Both the position numbers and the translations under genes were made by a program. A stretch of DNA of 64,000 nucleotides from Pikeienuella litoralis. GTDB taxonomy: Bacteria > Pseudomonadota > Alphaproteobacteria > Rhodobacterales > Rhodobacteraceae. This document shows, one piece after another, positions 56,306 through 64,000 of the stretch; within the stretch, counting starts at the first letter, position 1, and each line of letters begins with the position of its first letter. The notes under the pieces are model-generated. The model searched no databases. It had not been told where the DNA came from and saw only the letters and a list, made by a program, of their open reading frames with translations. The DNA is taken from contig NZ_JBBHER010000011.1 in NCBI RefSeq assembly GCF_037646705.1, positions 48,584-112,583 of the forward strand. Direction: 5' to 3'.

Positions 56306-57526
56306 TTACTGCGTGTGGTCGATCTTGACGATTCCACTCACGCCGTCGGTCTCGTAGGTCAGCCCGCCGTCGCCAAAGCTGTTGGCCACACGAACGAAAT
56401 CGCCGTTGGCGTACTGGTCGTCGCCATAGCTGTAGCCGACACAGTTCGCGAAAGCGACATCAAGGCACCGGTATTGCGTGGTGGAGAGCAGCGCCGCGAA
56501 CGACCCGGAGTTGGGGTGGTTGGCCTGCATCCGCCCGCAGCGCCACGCCTGACAATCCTGAACCTTGATCCGCGCCGTGTCGTTGAGAGAGTGCGCCTTG
56601 GTCGGCCCGAAACGATAGCCCGCCAGGGTGATGTCTTCGACGACGTTTCTGCGATAGAGAATGTCCTGACCGGAGACGACGGTCAGGCCGCGCGCCCGGC
56701 CGCCCTTGACCAGATTTTCCTCGATCAGGATGTTGCTGGGAATGGCCCCGCCCGGAGAGTCGACATACTGCACGACCGAGATCGCATCGTCGCCGGCGTT
56801 GTAGATGCGGTTCCGGCGGGCGGTGCAATTGCTGGCGCCCTTGAAGAAGTGGAAGCTGTCGGAATGGGTCCGAACCGCGCTGCAATTCTCCACGATGACG
56901 TTTGAGGAGTCGCAGCGCAGTGCCCCCGATAGCGATCCGGTGGTCGCCACATCGAACATGATGCAGTTCGTCTTCAAGAACATCGTGACCCACGCCGCGT
57001 CATTGCTGTCGTCGGCGGCGATCGCGATCGAGCCGTCCTTCGCCCCCTCGACGGTGTTGTTTGCTTCGAACCGCTCCGGCCACCGGGACATCGCCCCGTA
57101 AAGCGAATGCATCGTGAGGCCGATGATGCCGGAATCATTGTTCACGTCGAATTTCGTCTCGTCGACGGCCAGCGGCTTCACCTTGGCGCCGTAGCCGACG
57201 AGATAGGTGTTCTCACTCAGTTCGAGGTGGTTGCTATAACGATAGTAATCCTCCGCCGGCGGCAGAACGAGCAATGTAGGCTCGCCATTCCGCGATGCGC
57301 TGACAGCGTCCTCCAGCGCGGACTGGTTGTTGGTCGATCCATCGGCGCTGACCCCGGAAATCCCGGTGACGCGATAGTTCTGGCCTGCGATGGTGTACTT
57401 GCTCGGCAGGCTGCCGCCCTTCATCAGAAGGCGCGCCAGGTCGCGCCCCGCATAGGAGATGCCATAGGCCCGATCTTCGAGGGCATCGGTGCAGCCATAG
57501 GTTACGCCGCCGTCGTTAACGCTCAT
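56306..57526 (-). CDS. Right-handed parallel beta-helix protein
   Basis: 406 residues. An N-terminal region (about 1-70) with YGISYAGRDLARLLMKGG is followed by GVSADGSTNNQSALEDAVSASRNGEPTLLVLPP, the pectate-lyase-superfamily entry strand. Repeating short beta-turns then follow from about 180 to 380, such as NVIVENCSAVRTHSDSFHFF, NCTARRNRIYNAGDDAISVV, NILIEENLVKGGRARGLTVV and DILYRRNVVEDITLAGYRF. This is a right-handed beta-helix, the fold of polysaccharide lyases, glycosidases and phage tailspikes. No signal peptide is seen. Its ATG overlaps the stop of the upstream Ig-repeat gene (57523-57526). A carbohydrate-binding or cleaving surface role is inferred. Confidence 0.85.
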   Translation of the reverse strand: MSVNDGGVTYGCTDALEDRAYGISYAGRDLARLLMKGGSLPSKYTIAGQNYRVTGISGVSADGSTNNQSALEDAVSASRNGEPTLLVLPPAEDYYRYSNHLELSENTYLVGYGAKVKPLAVDETKFDVNNDSGIIGLTMHSLYGAMSRWPERFEANNTVEGAKDGSIAIAADDSNDAAWVTMFLKTNCIMFDVATTGSLSGALRCDSSNVIVENCSAVRTHSDSFHFFKGASNCTARRNRIYNAGDDAISVVQYVDSPGGAIPSNILIEENLVKGGRARGLTVVSGQDILYRRNVVEDITLAGYRFGPTKAHSLNDTARIKVQDCQAWRCGRMQANHPNSGSFAALLSTTQYRCLDVAFANCVGYSYGDDQYANGDFVRVANSFGDGGLTYETDGVSGIVKIDHTQ

Positions 57527-59562
57527 GATGTTTTCTCCAGGATGAGAGCCGCCGCATATTTTTCATTGGTGGATGAGGATGTTGCGAAGGTGAAACTGAC
57601 GCTGGCGGACGCGCCGGCGTTCTTCCAGTAGCCACGCAGGCCGTCGCCCACGCTCTCGTCGATCACCGTGCCTGAGGGTGAGTGCGAGAGCAGGTCGTAG
57701 CGCTTCCCGTGAAGCAGGACGGCGCCATTCGCCGGGACCGTGACGGTGAGCGTGGTCGTGTTCGCGTTGCCGCCCGCCTGGCGCTTGGTGACCCAAGGGT
57801 CTCCGCTCGCGGGCTGGTAGCCGACGACCTTGAACGCCGCCGTGTGCTCGGTGTCGGCCGCCCCCGCGAGGGCGATGTCCGCGGTCGCGCCGGTCAGGCC
57901 GGTGGCGCGATAGACCTGCGCCGAGCGCTTGGTGTAGCTATCGGCCGCGACAAGCGTCAGACCCGACGCGCCGCCGTTGACGGTCAAGCCAGCGTCCTCC
58001 ACGCCTCCGGCGAGAACGGAGAAATAGACCTCGCGCCCCGCCTCCTCGTCGCCGATGCCGATCGTTGCGCTGGCGACGTCGATCGCCAGACCGGTCGACT
58101 CCACGGAAGCCGTCTCCGTCGGGGCCGGATCGTCGCCGCCGCCGGATTCTTCTCCGACGGAAATCGCGAAGGTCGCATGCGCGGCGCCGCCAGGATTGCG
58201 GGCCATGACCGTCACCGGGCCGGAGGAGACGCCGTTCGGCGTTCCTGAAATCAATCCGGTGATGCTGTCGATGGACAGTCTGGACGGGAGACCCGTTGCG
58301 AAATACCGGATCTCGGCGCCGGTGAAGTGGGCCGACAGATCGACCGGCGTCATCGCCACATCCGGCGCCAGGTCGAGATCGGGGGCGGCGCCATCATAGG
58401 TCGGCGCCGCCGGCGCGGACTGTTCGGACCCAGCCACAAGCATCTCGAACGATCCGCTGGCCTCGCCGGCGGAGTTCTTCGCCGTGATCGTGGTCGCATA
58501 GGCGCCTTCGGCGGTGGGCGCGCCTACGATCCGCCCGGTGGCCGCATCGATGGTCAGTCCGGGCGCGAGGTCCTGCGCCGAGAAGATCAACTCGTCGCCG
58601 GCGAACGCGCTTCCCGCGTTCAGGAGGAATGTCACTCCGACCGTCGACTCGGCGGCCTGGAGCGAGCCGTCATAGGTCGGCGCCGCCAGGGGCGCTTCCG
58701 TGACCGTGAGCGCAAACGTCCCGCGCGCCTCGCCGCCGGGATTCGTCGCCGTGATCGTGACCGCGAACTCGCCGGCGCTCGCGAGCGTCCCGCTGACGCC
58801 GCCGCTTTTCGCGTCGATGTCGAGATCCGGCGGGAGGCCGGTTGCGGCGAAGGTCAGGCTCTCGCCGGTGAAGGCGTCCCCGGCGGAAAGCTCGAACGCG
58901 CTGTCGAGAATGGCCGTCCGCGGCTGAAGCGAACCATCATAGGTCGGGGCGGGGGGCGCGGCGCTCACCGCGGATGCGGTGAATATTCCGGAGCTCGAGC
59001 CGCCGGAATTGGCGTAGCCCACGCGGATGGAGGTGGAGCCGGACAGCGTCCCCGGGCCGAGAGTCAGGCGCCCGGTCTCGTCGATTTCGAGGTGCAGGGC
59101 GTCCGCTCCGGCCGCGCTCGCCGCAGTCCATTGGCCTCCCAGGGTTCCGACGAAGAGCGATCCCGCATCGACAACCACCGCGCCGTCCCCGGCGCCGATC
59201 GAGATATCCTCCGGCGCGCTCAATGCGCGCGGCGCCGGGTACGCCGCCAGGAAGCGCGAGGACGACACGGTCGTCTCGCCCGCGCTATTGGAGGCGACGT
59301 CGGTTACGACGATTTCCTTTCCATCGTCCTCTGGCCCGAGAAGGCAGGGAGAGCGTCGGGCGGCGCCGCCTACGAACAGCGTCGTCCGGACCTCGGGAGC
59401 GGGACGGCCGGCCCAGATTCCCGGCCGCGACGAGACGGTCGCGCCGATTTCGGCTTTCCCGACGAGCTCAGGCGCCGCCATATTGCTTGGCGGCAAGAAG
59501 TCGGGGCCGGGCGCCGAGCTCTCCGCGCCCTCCTGAAGCAGGCCGAATCCTAGCGTGAGCAA
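57523..59562 (-). CDS. Extracellular/tail-fibre-like protein with three putative Ig (He_PIG-type) repeats
   Basis: 679 residues. The N-terminus (MLTLGFGLLQEG) is short and not a signal peptide. Residues 30-200 contain two beta-rich segments. Three related modules begin APTYDGSLQ or APTYDGAAP near 202, 293 and 385. Each contains a He_PIG-like FxATGLPxxLxIDxxxGxIxGTP motif (for example GLPSRLSIDSITGLISGTP). The C-terminal about 200 residues (ATIGIGDEEAGREVYFSVLAGG onward) form a separate beta-rich domain ending AALILEKTS. It overlaps the beta-helix gene by four bases, so the proteins are made together. It could be secreted by a type I system or be part of a phage-like fibre; no other phage genes are present. 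Confidence 0.8.
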   Translation of the reverse strand: MLTLGFGLLQEGAESSAPGPDFLPPSNMAAPELVGKAEIGATVSSRPGIWAGRPAPEVRTTLFVGGAARRSPCLLGPEDDGKEIVVTDVASNSAGETTVSSSRFLAAYPAPRALSAPEDISIGAGDGAVVVDAGSLFVGTLGGQWTAASAAGADALHLEIDETGRLTLGPGTLSGSTSIRVGYANSGGSSSGIFTASAVSAAPPAPTYDGSLQPRTAILDSAFELSAGDAFTGESLTFAATGLPPDLDIDAKSGGVSGTLASAGEFAVTITATNPGGEARGTFALTVTEAPLAAPTYDGSLQAAESTVGVTFLLNAGSAFAGDELIFSAQDLAPGLTIDAATGRIVGAPTAEGAYATTITAKNSAGEASGSFEMLVAGSEQSAPAAPTYDGAAPDLDLAPDVAMTPVDLSAHFTGAEIRYFATGLPSRLSIDSITGLISGTPNGVSSGPVTVMARNPGGAAHATFAISVGEESGGGDDPAPTETASVESTGLAIDVASATIGIGDEEAGREVYFSVLAGGVEDAGLTVNGGASGLTLVAADSYTKRSAQVYRATGLTGATADIALAGAADTEHTAAFKVVGYQPASGDPWVTKRQAGGNANTTTLTVTVPANGAVLLHGKRYDLLSHSPSGTVIDESVGDGLRGYWKNAGASASVSFTFATSSSTNEKYAAALILEKTS

Positions 59563-59969
59563 TTTGAATCTCCAATGCTGGAACGTGATCGATGCGCAAA
59601 CGCAGGCGGGGTTCGCCTGCGCTGATTTCCAAAGCCGAGCCGGGATTATGGTTTAAGTTGGTAAAGGTTTCCTGATATGAGCGCGCGCATTGGCGCGCCG
59701 GGGCGCAACGCGGCGCGTCTAACTAGTTGAAATATAATGGGTGTATGCGAGGGTTATGGTGTTGCGGCAACCGTCGCGGCGGCGCCTCGGATGAGGCTCC
59801 TCACAAGTATTTCATCAACCTATGGTTGATCGTCAGAGTATATCGTGTTTTTATCACGCCCCAAATTTTAATAACTCCCAAAAATTGCAGAAAAACTGTA
59901 TCATGTCAGGAGGTCTGATGTGGGAAGCCGTCGTGTTTCTGGCGCCAGTTTAATCGGGGAGTTTGGTTT
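59563..59969. other. Divergent intergenic region between the Ig-repeat gene and the LamG/dehydrogenase gene
   Basis: 407 bases, visibly AT-rich from 59640 to 59960, between genes on opposite strands, so promoters for both are expected. TATAAT occurs at 59733-59738 but no good -35 element precedes it. A perfect hairpin lies at 59601-59621. A 63-codon frame at 59727-59918 has unrelated composition and no good ribosome binding site, and I do not call it. Confidence 0.5.
59601..59621. promoter_or_regulatory. Hairpin in the leader of the Ig-repeat gene
   Basis: CGCAGGCG (59601-59608) pairs perfectly with CGCCTGCG (59614-59621) around GGGTT. It lies 38 bases upstream of the minus-strand start at 59562. 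This position suits a 5'-leader structure affecting translation or an operator. It has no T tract. Confidence 0.4.
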
Positions 59970-62900
59970 ATGGCTTTGCCCGTTCAGTCTGGGCTCGTGC
60001 TGCGGGTCGAAAGCGACAGAGGGCTTGCGACCGACGGGACGAGAGTCACCTCGTGGGACGATACGTCCGGCCTCGGCAACAACCTCGCCGCGCTCGGGGA
60101 TCCGACCCTTGCCGCGGCTGCGACGCCCTCCGGGGCGCCGGCGATCGTGTTCGACGGGGTCGGCGACCTGCTGCAGCGCGTGAACGCGACCGACACGCTG
60201 AACGGGCTGCCGGCCGGCGCCGCGGACCGGACGATGTTCTTCGTGGTGAACTACATCGACGCCGAAGGGACGACATCGGGTCTGGTCTACGGCGACGGGG
60301 CGAAGAACGAGGCCTTTGGCCTGGCGACCAAGAACACCGACCAGGACCTGCTGCTGCAGGGCTGGGGGGGGAGCAAATTCGACTTCGACTCGAATGTCGA
60401 CGGCCCGACCCAGGGGTGGATGGTGCAGTCGGTGGTGCTCAAGGCCGGGATGTTCAGCCACTATCTCGACGGCGCTGAGATCCAGAGCGGCGCGCACACC
60501 TTCGCCACAGATCTGAAGCAGTTGGTGATCGGCGGCGAGATCGCCGGTCTCGGCGAGAGCGCGCTCGAGGTCGGCGCGGCGCTGATCTACGACCGCGCCC
60601 TGACCGAGCCCGAACGGTTGCAGGTCGAGAGCTTCCTGCAATCGAAATACCTTGTCGACGATGGGCTGAACGACGCGCCGGTCGCCGTGGGCGAGACGGC
60701 GTTCGTCATTCCCGGCGGAACGGTCGCCATCGACATTCTCGACAATGATATCGACGACGGCCCGCTCGACGGCGCATCGGTCGAAATCCTCGACGAACCC
60801 GAGTTCGGCTCCATCGCCGGCGTCGATCCGACGACCGGCGCCGTCACCTATGTCAGCACCGCGTCCGAGCCCACCTCGGACAGTTTCACGTATACGCTGA
60901 CCGACGCCGACGGCGTGGTCTCGCAGCCGGCCACGGTGTCGATCTCGGTCGAGACGGCGCCTCTGTCGCTCGACGGCTTCGCCGACGATCAGGTGCTGAC
61001 CCGCGCAGGGATGAACGCGGACTCGCCGTTCTTCCTGCCGATCTCGATGACCTTCCTGCCCGACAACCGGATGCTGCTCCTGTCGAAAGACGGCGAGATC
61101 CTGATCGTCGATCCCGAGAGCGGCGCATCGAGCAGCTTCATGCGGCTCAACAACATCGACACCGGGCAGGAACGCGGGCTGCTCGACATCACGCTTGACC
61201 CGGACTTCGCAGAGAACGGTTACTTCTACCTGTACTACACGCCGGACAATCCCGAGCACGCGCGGATCTCGCGTTTCACTTACGAGGAGAATTCCGGAGG
61301 CCTGACCGCCACCGGCGACGTCTCGAGCGAGGTCCTGGTCTGGGAGGACACCGACGGCTATCTGTCCTGCTGCCATTACGGCGGCGGTCTGGATTTCGGG
61401 CCGGACGACAAGCTCTGGCTGACGACCTCGGACAAGTTCCAGGCCTCGACCCCAGGCGAAGGCGCGGCCGGCGGCAGCGACCTGCCGCTTGTGGCCAGCT
61501 CGAGCTCCGGCAAGGTCATCCGCGTCAATCCCGATGGCACGGCGCCCGACGGAGCCGACGGCCAGCCGGCGAACCCGTGGGCCGATCCGAACGACGGCAT
61601 CAACGACTATGTCTGGGGCTATGGTTTGAGAAACCCGTTCCGCGCGCGCTGGGACGAGGAATACGGCAACTTCTACATCGCCGAGGTCGGCGGCAACCAG
61701 CAGCTGATCGCGGAAGAAGATCTCCACATCGCTTCTCTCGACGCGCCCGGCGCGTTCTTCGGCTGGCCGTTCTACGAGGGCGTCGATGGCACCTATGTCA
61801 ATGGCGGCAAAAGCGTTTTCAATCCGGACAACTACCCGGACCCGAATGGCGGCGACGGTCCCGCCTATCTCGGCGACTTCTACTCCGCTCCGATCTGGTC
61901 GCTGCCCCATGAGGGAGCGGTCTTCGACCCGAACCTGAACACCAGCGCCTCGCTGACCGGCGGCGAGGTCTATCGGGGGGACATGTTCCCCACGGAATGG
62001 GACGGCGTCTACTTCTACGGCGACTACACGCGGGACTATATCCGCTATCTGGTTCTCGACGAGACTGGGACCGAGATCCTGGGCGACCACGCCTTCAAGC
62101 CCTCTCCGGAGCTGCCCGGCACGACGAACGAAGTGGTCTCGATCGCCGTCGGCGAGGATGGCGCGCTCTACTATGCGATGATCGCCTCAGGCGAGATCCG
62201 TCGCGTGACCTACTCGGATGGGGCGATGAACGACGCGCCGGAGATCGTCGCGGCGGGCCTCACGCCCGCCGCGGGCGATCTGCCGCTGACGGTGACGTTC
62301 AGCGCCACTGTCGTCGACGACGAAAACGACCCGATGACCTACACCATCAACTTCGGCGACGGCAGCGCGCCGGCGACCGGCGTGGTTGCGGGAACCGGAA
62401 TGATCTCGGTCGATCACACCTACGCCTCGGGAGGCAATTACGCCGTCTCGTTCGGCGTTTCGGACCCCGGTCACAAGACGTGGTTCGCGCCGCTTCAGGT
62501 CGCGGCGGGCGACGCCAACGCCCCCCCCGAGGTGATCGACGAGAGCGCCAGTCCGACCGTGGCCGAAGCGAACGTGACCGAGGTCACGTTCTCTGCGACG
62601 GCGTTCGATCCTGACGAAGACCAGCTGACCTACACCTGGTTCTTCGGCGACGGCGGCAGCGCTTCCGGAACCGCCGAGACGGGTGAAACGATCACCGCGA
62701 CGCATGTCTACAGCTTCGACGGCGCCTATTCCGCCTATCTGCAGATCAACGACGGCGAGTTCACCGATCTGTCCGAGACGCTCAATGTCCAGGTCGGAGA
62801 GCCGACCGAGGTGCCGGTGACGGATGGCCTCAACCTGCTTTTGCAGTCCGACATCAAGATCGGCCTCGGGGTCGGCAACACCGTCGCCGCCTGGCTCGAC

Positions 62901-64000
62901 GGCTCGGGCCAGGGCAACAACCTGTTCGCGCAGGGCGACCCGACGCTCGAGCAGAACAGGACCCCGACCGGACAACCGGCGATCGTGTTCGACGGCGTCG
63001 GCGACCTGCTGCAGCGGGTGAACGCGACCGACACGATCTTCAACTTGCCGACTGGCGCCGCCGACCGGACCATGTTCCTGGTGGTGAAGTACATTGACGC
63101 CGAAGGGGTGGCGTCCGGTCTGGTCTATGGCGACGGCGCTCAGAACGAGGCCTTCGGCCTGACGACGCGGTACAATGACAACGACCTGCTGCTGCAGGGG
63201 TGGGGCGCGAGCAACGATTTCGATTCGAACGTGGACGGCCCGACGCAAGGGTGGCTGGTGCAGTCGGTGGTGCTCAAGGCCGGGGCGTTCAGCCACTATC
63301 TCGACGGGGAGGAGATCCAGAGCGGCGCGCACACCTTCGCCACCGATCTGAAGCAGCTGGTGATCGGCGGCGAGATCGCCGGTCTCGGCGAGAGCGCGCT
63401 CGAGGTCGGCGCGGCGCTGATCTACGACCGCGCCCTGACCGAGCCCGAGCGGATGCAGGTCGAGAGCTTCCTGCAAACCAAGTACATCACCGGCTCGGGC
63501 GGGGCGAACACGCCGCCGGTGGCGCAGGACGACAGCTTCACCATGGCGGAGGACACGCAGCTTGCGGGCGACGTCCTGGCCGACAACGGCGCTGGGATCG
63601 ACGCCGATGGCGACGGCGACGCGCTGCAGGCGACGCTGGTGTCGGGCCCGTCGAACGGCGATCTGACCCTGAACCCGAACGGGACGTTCACCTACACGCC
63701 GGACCTCAATTTCGACGCGAGCGACAGCTTCGTCTACCAGATTTCGGACGGCGCCGGCGGCGTCGATCAGGCGACGGCGACGATCGACATAACCCCGGTC
63801 GACGACCCTGCGGTGGCGAACGACGACGCGTACACGACGGCGCAGGGCGCGGCGCTGGTGGTCGGCCCCGGGTCCGGCGTACTGTTCAACGACAGCGATC
63901 CCGAGAACGACCCGTTCACAGTGACCGGGGTGACGGATTCGCCCGACAGCGGCGCGCTGTCCTGGACCCCCGACGGCGGCTTCACCTACACGCCGACCAG
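59970..64000 (+). CDS. Giant extracellular LamG / sugar-dehydrogenase-like / PKD / cadherin-like protein (3' truncated)
   Basis: At least 1343 residues, open to the window end. ATG 59970 follows GGGGAG. Modules by residue: 1-227, LamG-like (GVGDLLQRVNATDT, YIDAEGTTSGLVYGDG). 234-329, cadherin-like (VAIDILDNDIDDG). 330-750, a beta-propeller of the glucose/sorbosone dehydrogenase family (LPISMTFLPDNRMLLLSKDGEI, RGLLDITLDPDF, CCHYGGGLDFGPDDKLWLTTSD, YGLRNPFRARWDEEYGNFYIAEVG). 753-945, two PKD-like domains (INFGDGSAPATG, WFFGDGGSASG). 948-1172, a second LamG-like copy. From 1180, tandem cadherin-like/VCBS-type modules (VAQDDSFTMAEDTQLAGDVL). There is no signal peptide, so type I secretion is expected. 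The propeller may oxidise sugars with PQQ or only bind them. The C-terminus, where a secretion signal would lie, is outside the window. Confidence 0.88.
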   Translation, partial: MALPVQSGLVLRVESDRGLATDGTRVTSWDDTSGLGNNLAALGDPTLAAAATPSGAPAIVFDGVGDLLQRVNATDTLNGLPAGAADRTMFFVVNYIDAEGTTSGLVYGDGAKNEAFGLATKNTDQDLLLQGWGGSKFDFDSNVDGPTQGWMVQSVVLKAGMFSHYLDGAEIQSGAHTFATDLKQLVIGGEIAGLGESALEVGAALIYDRALTEPERLQVESFLQSKYLVDDGLNDAPVAVGETAFVIPGGTVAIDILDNDIDDGPLDGASVEILDEPEFGSIAGVDPTTGAVTYVSTASEPTSDSFTYTLTDADGVVSQPATVSISVETAPLSLDGFADDQVLTRAGMNADSPFFLPISMTFLPDNRMLLLSKDGEILIVDPESGASSSFMRLNNIDTGQERGLLDITLDPDFAENGYFYLYYTPDNPEHARISRFTYEENSGGLTATGDVSSEVLVWEDTDGYLSCCHYGGGLDFGPDDKLWLTTSDKFQASTPGEGAAGGSDLPLVASSSSGKVIRVNPDGTAPDGADGQPANPWADPNDGINDYVWGYGLRNPFRARWDEEYGNFYIAEVGGNQQLIAEEDLHIASLDAPGAFFGWPFYEGVDGTYVNGGKSVFNPDNYPDPNGGDGPAYLGDFYSAPIWSLPHEGAVFDPNLNTSASLTGGEVYRGDMFPTEWDGVYFYGDYTRDYIRYLVLDETGTEILGDHAFKPSPELPGTTNEVVSIAVGEDGALYYAMIASGEIRRVTYSDGAMNDAPEIVAAGLTPAAGDLPLTVTFSATVVDDENDPMTYTINFGDGSAPATGVVAGTGMISVDHTYASGGNYAVSFGVSDPGHKTWFAPLQVAAGDANAPPEVIDESASPTVAEANVTEVTFSATAFDPDEDQLTYTWFFGDGGSASGTAETGETITATHVYSFDGAYSAYLQINDGEFTDLSETLNVQVGEPTEVPVTDGLNLLLQSDIKIGLGVGNTVAAWLDGSGQGNNLFAQGDPTLEQNRTPTGQPAIVFDGVGDLLQRVNATDTIFNLPTGAADRTMFLVVKYIDAEGVASGLVYGDGAQNEAFGLTTRYNDNDLLLQGWGASNDFDSNVDGPTQGWLVQSVVLKAGAFSHYLDGEEIQSGAHTFATDLKQLVIGGEIAGLGESALEVGAALIYDRALTEPERMQVESFLQTKYITGSGGANTPPVAQDDSFTMAEDTQLAGDVLADNGAGIDADGDGDALQATLVSGPSNGDLTLNPNGTFTYTPDLNFDASDSFVYQISDGAGGVDQATATIDITPVDDPAVANDDAYTTAQGAALVVGPGSGVLFNDSDPENDPFTVTGVTDSPDSGALSWTPDGGFTYTPT
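60141..60650 (+). repeat. LamG-like module repeat, copy A
   Basis: This 510-base segment recurs at 62979-63485 within the same gene. The most similar parts are GCGATCGTGTTCGACGG at the start and the last 170 bases, which are almost identical (from AGAGCGGCGCGCACACC onward). Differences elsewhere are mainly synonymous or conservative. Confidence 0.9.
62979..63485 (+). repeat. LamG-like module repeat, copy B
   Basis: A 507-base second copy of the segment at 60141-60650, separated from it by the dehydrogenase-like and PKD-like domains (about 2.3 kb). Recombination between the copies would delete exactly those domains in frame, since the copy offset (2838 bases) is a multiple of three. Confidence 0.88.

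Noticed and set aside
57523..59562. Prophage or gene transfer agent island
   Set aside because: Only fibre-like and beta-helix-like domains are present. No capsid, portal, terminase, integrase or lysis genes occur in the window.
59727..59918. 63-codon open frame before the giant LamG gene
   Set aside because: It sits in an AT-rich promoter-like region, its codon use differs from that of genes in the window, and there is no good ribosome binding site.
59901..62090. Minus-strand open frame of 729 codons opposite the giant LamG/dehydrogenase gene
   Set aside because: The plus strand is continuously open from 59970 to the window end with clear domains and repeats; the minus frame is its shadow.

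Overview
The window is high-GC DNA from an alphaproteobacterium, most likely a member of the Rhodobacterales. The evidence is: a tRNA-His without an encoded G-1 and with A73, which is the alphaproteobacterial type; small proteins resembling families common in that order (DUF6324-, DUF6446- and DUF6473-like); a VPLPA/PEP-CTERM-type surface protein; separate glyQ and glyS genes; and rhizobial-type capsule and exopolysaccharide genes. No insertion sequence, integrase, CRISPR array or replication origin was seen. The first gene (1-177) and the last gene (from 59970) run off the window.

Layout. 1-5.3 kb: a partial gene, tRNA-His, a small conserved protein, a soluble orphan histidine kinase, and a sugar-catabolism operon (PfkB kinase, eda, pgi). 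5.3-10.5 kb: a secreted choice-of-anchor A-type protein with a C-terminal sorting tail, a nitrate/sulfonate/taurine-type ABC importer, and a glycosyltransferase. 10.7-26.9 kb: a capsule locus. It has a 2485-residue reducing polyketide synthase, a PLP-dependent alpha-oxoamine synthase, a short-chain reductase, two KpsS-like proteins, KpsT/KpsM/KpsE-type export proteins and a glycosyltransferase. 27-40.7 kb: mainly housekeeping genes (tRNA-Thr, AsmA-like, glyQ-DUF6446-glyS, ppdK, a SleB-type wall hydrolase, folB, a DUF6473-like gene, purM-purN, a CAU tRNA that is probably Ile2). 41-52.7 kb: a second polysaccharide locus. It has an ExoY-like initiating transferase, an ExoF/Wza-like export protein, a Wzx-type flippase, three glycosyltransferases, a sulfotransferase, a second DUF6473-like protein, UDP-xylose synthase and a possible ExoX-like small membrane protein. 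53-64 kb: large repetitive extracellular proteins (LamG-like, cadherin/Ig-like, PKD-like, beta-helix and sugar-dehydrogenase-like domains).

How the genes may work together. The PKS/oxoamine synthase/SDR trio matches the rkpA-rkpG-rkpH set of the Sinorhizobium rkp-1 capsule region. Here it sits with KpsS-, KpsT-, KpsM- and KpsE-like genes. My inference is that the PKS builds a long acyl chain on its own ACP, the oxoamine synthase condenses it with an amino acid, and the SDR reduces the ketone. The product would be a sphingoid-like amino lipid that carries or anchors the capsule. The 41-52 kb locus looks like a separate Wzx-dependent pathway making a possibly sulfated, xylose-containing exopolysaccharide. 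The 53-64 kb proteins may be matrix or adhesion proteins that act with these polymers. The capsule-lipid module is the most interesting system in the window.
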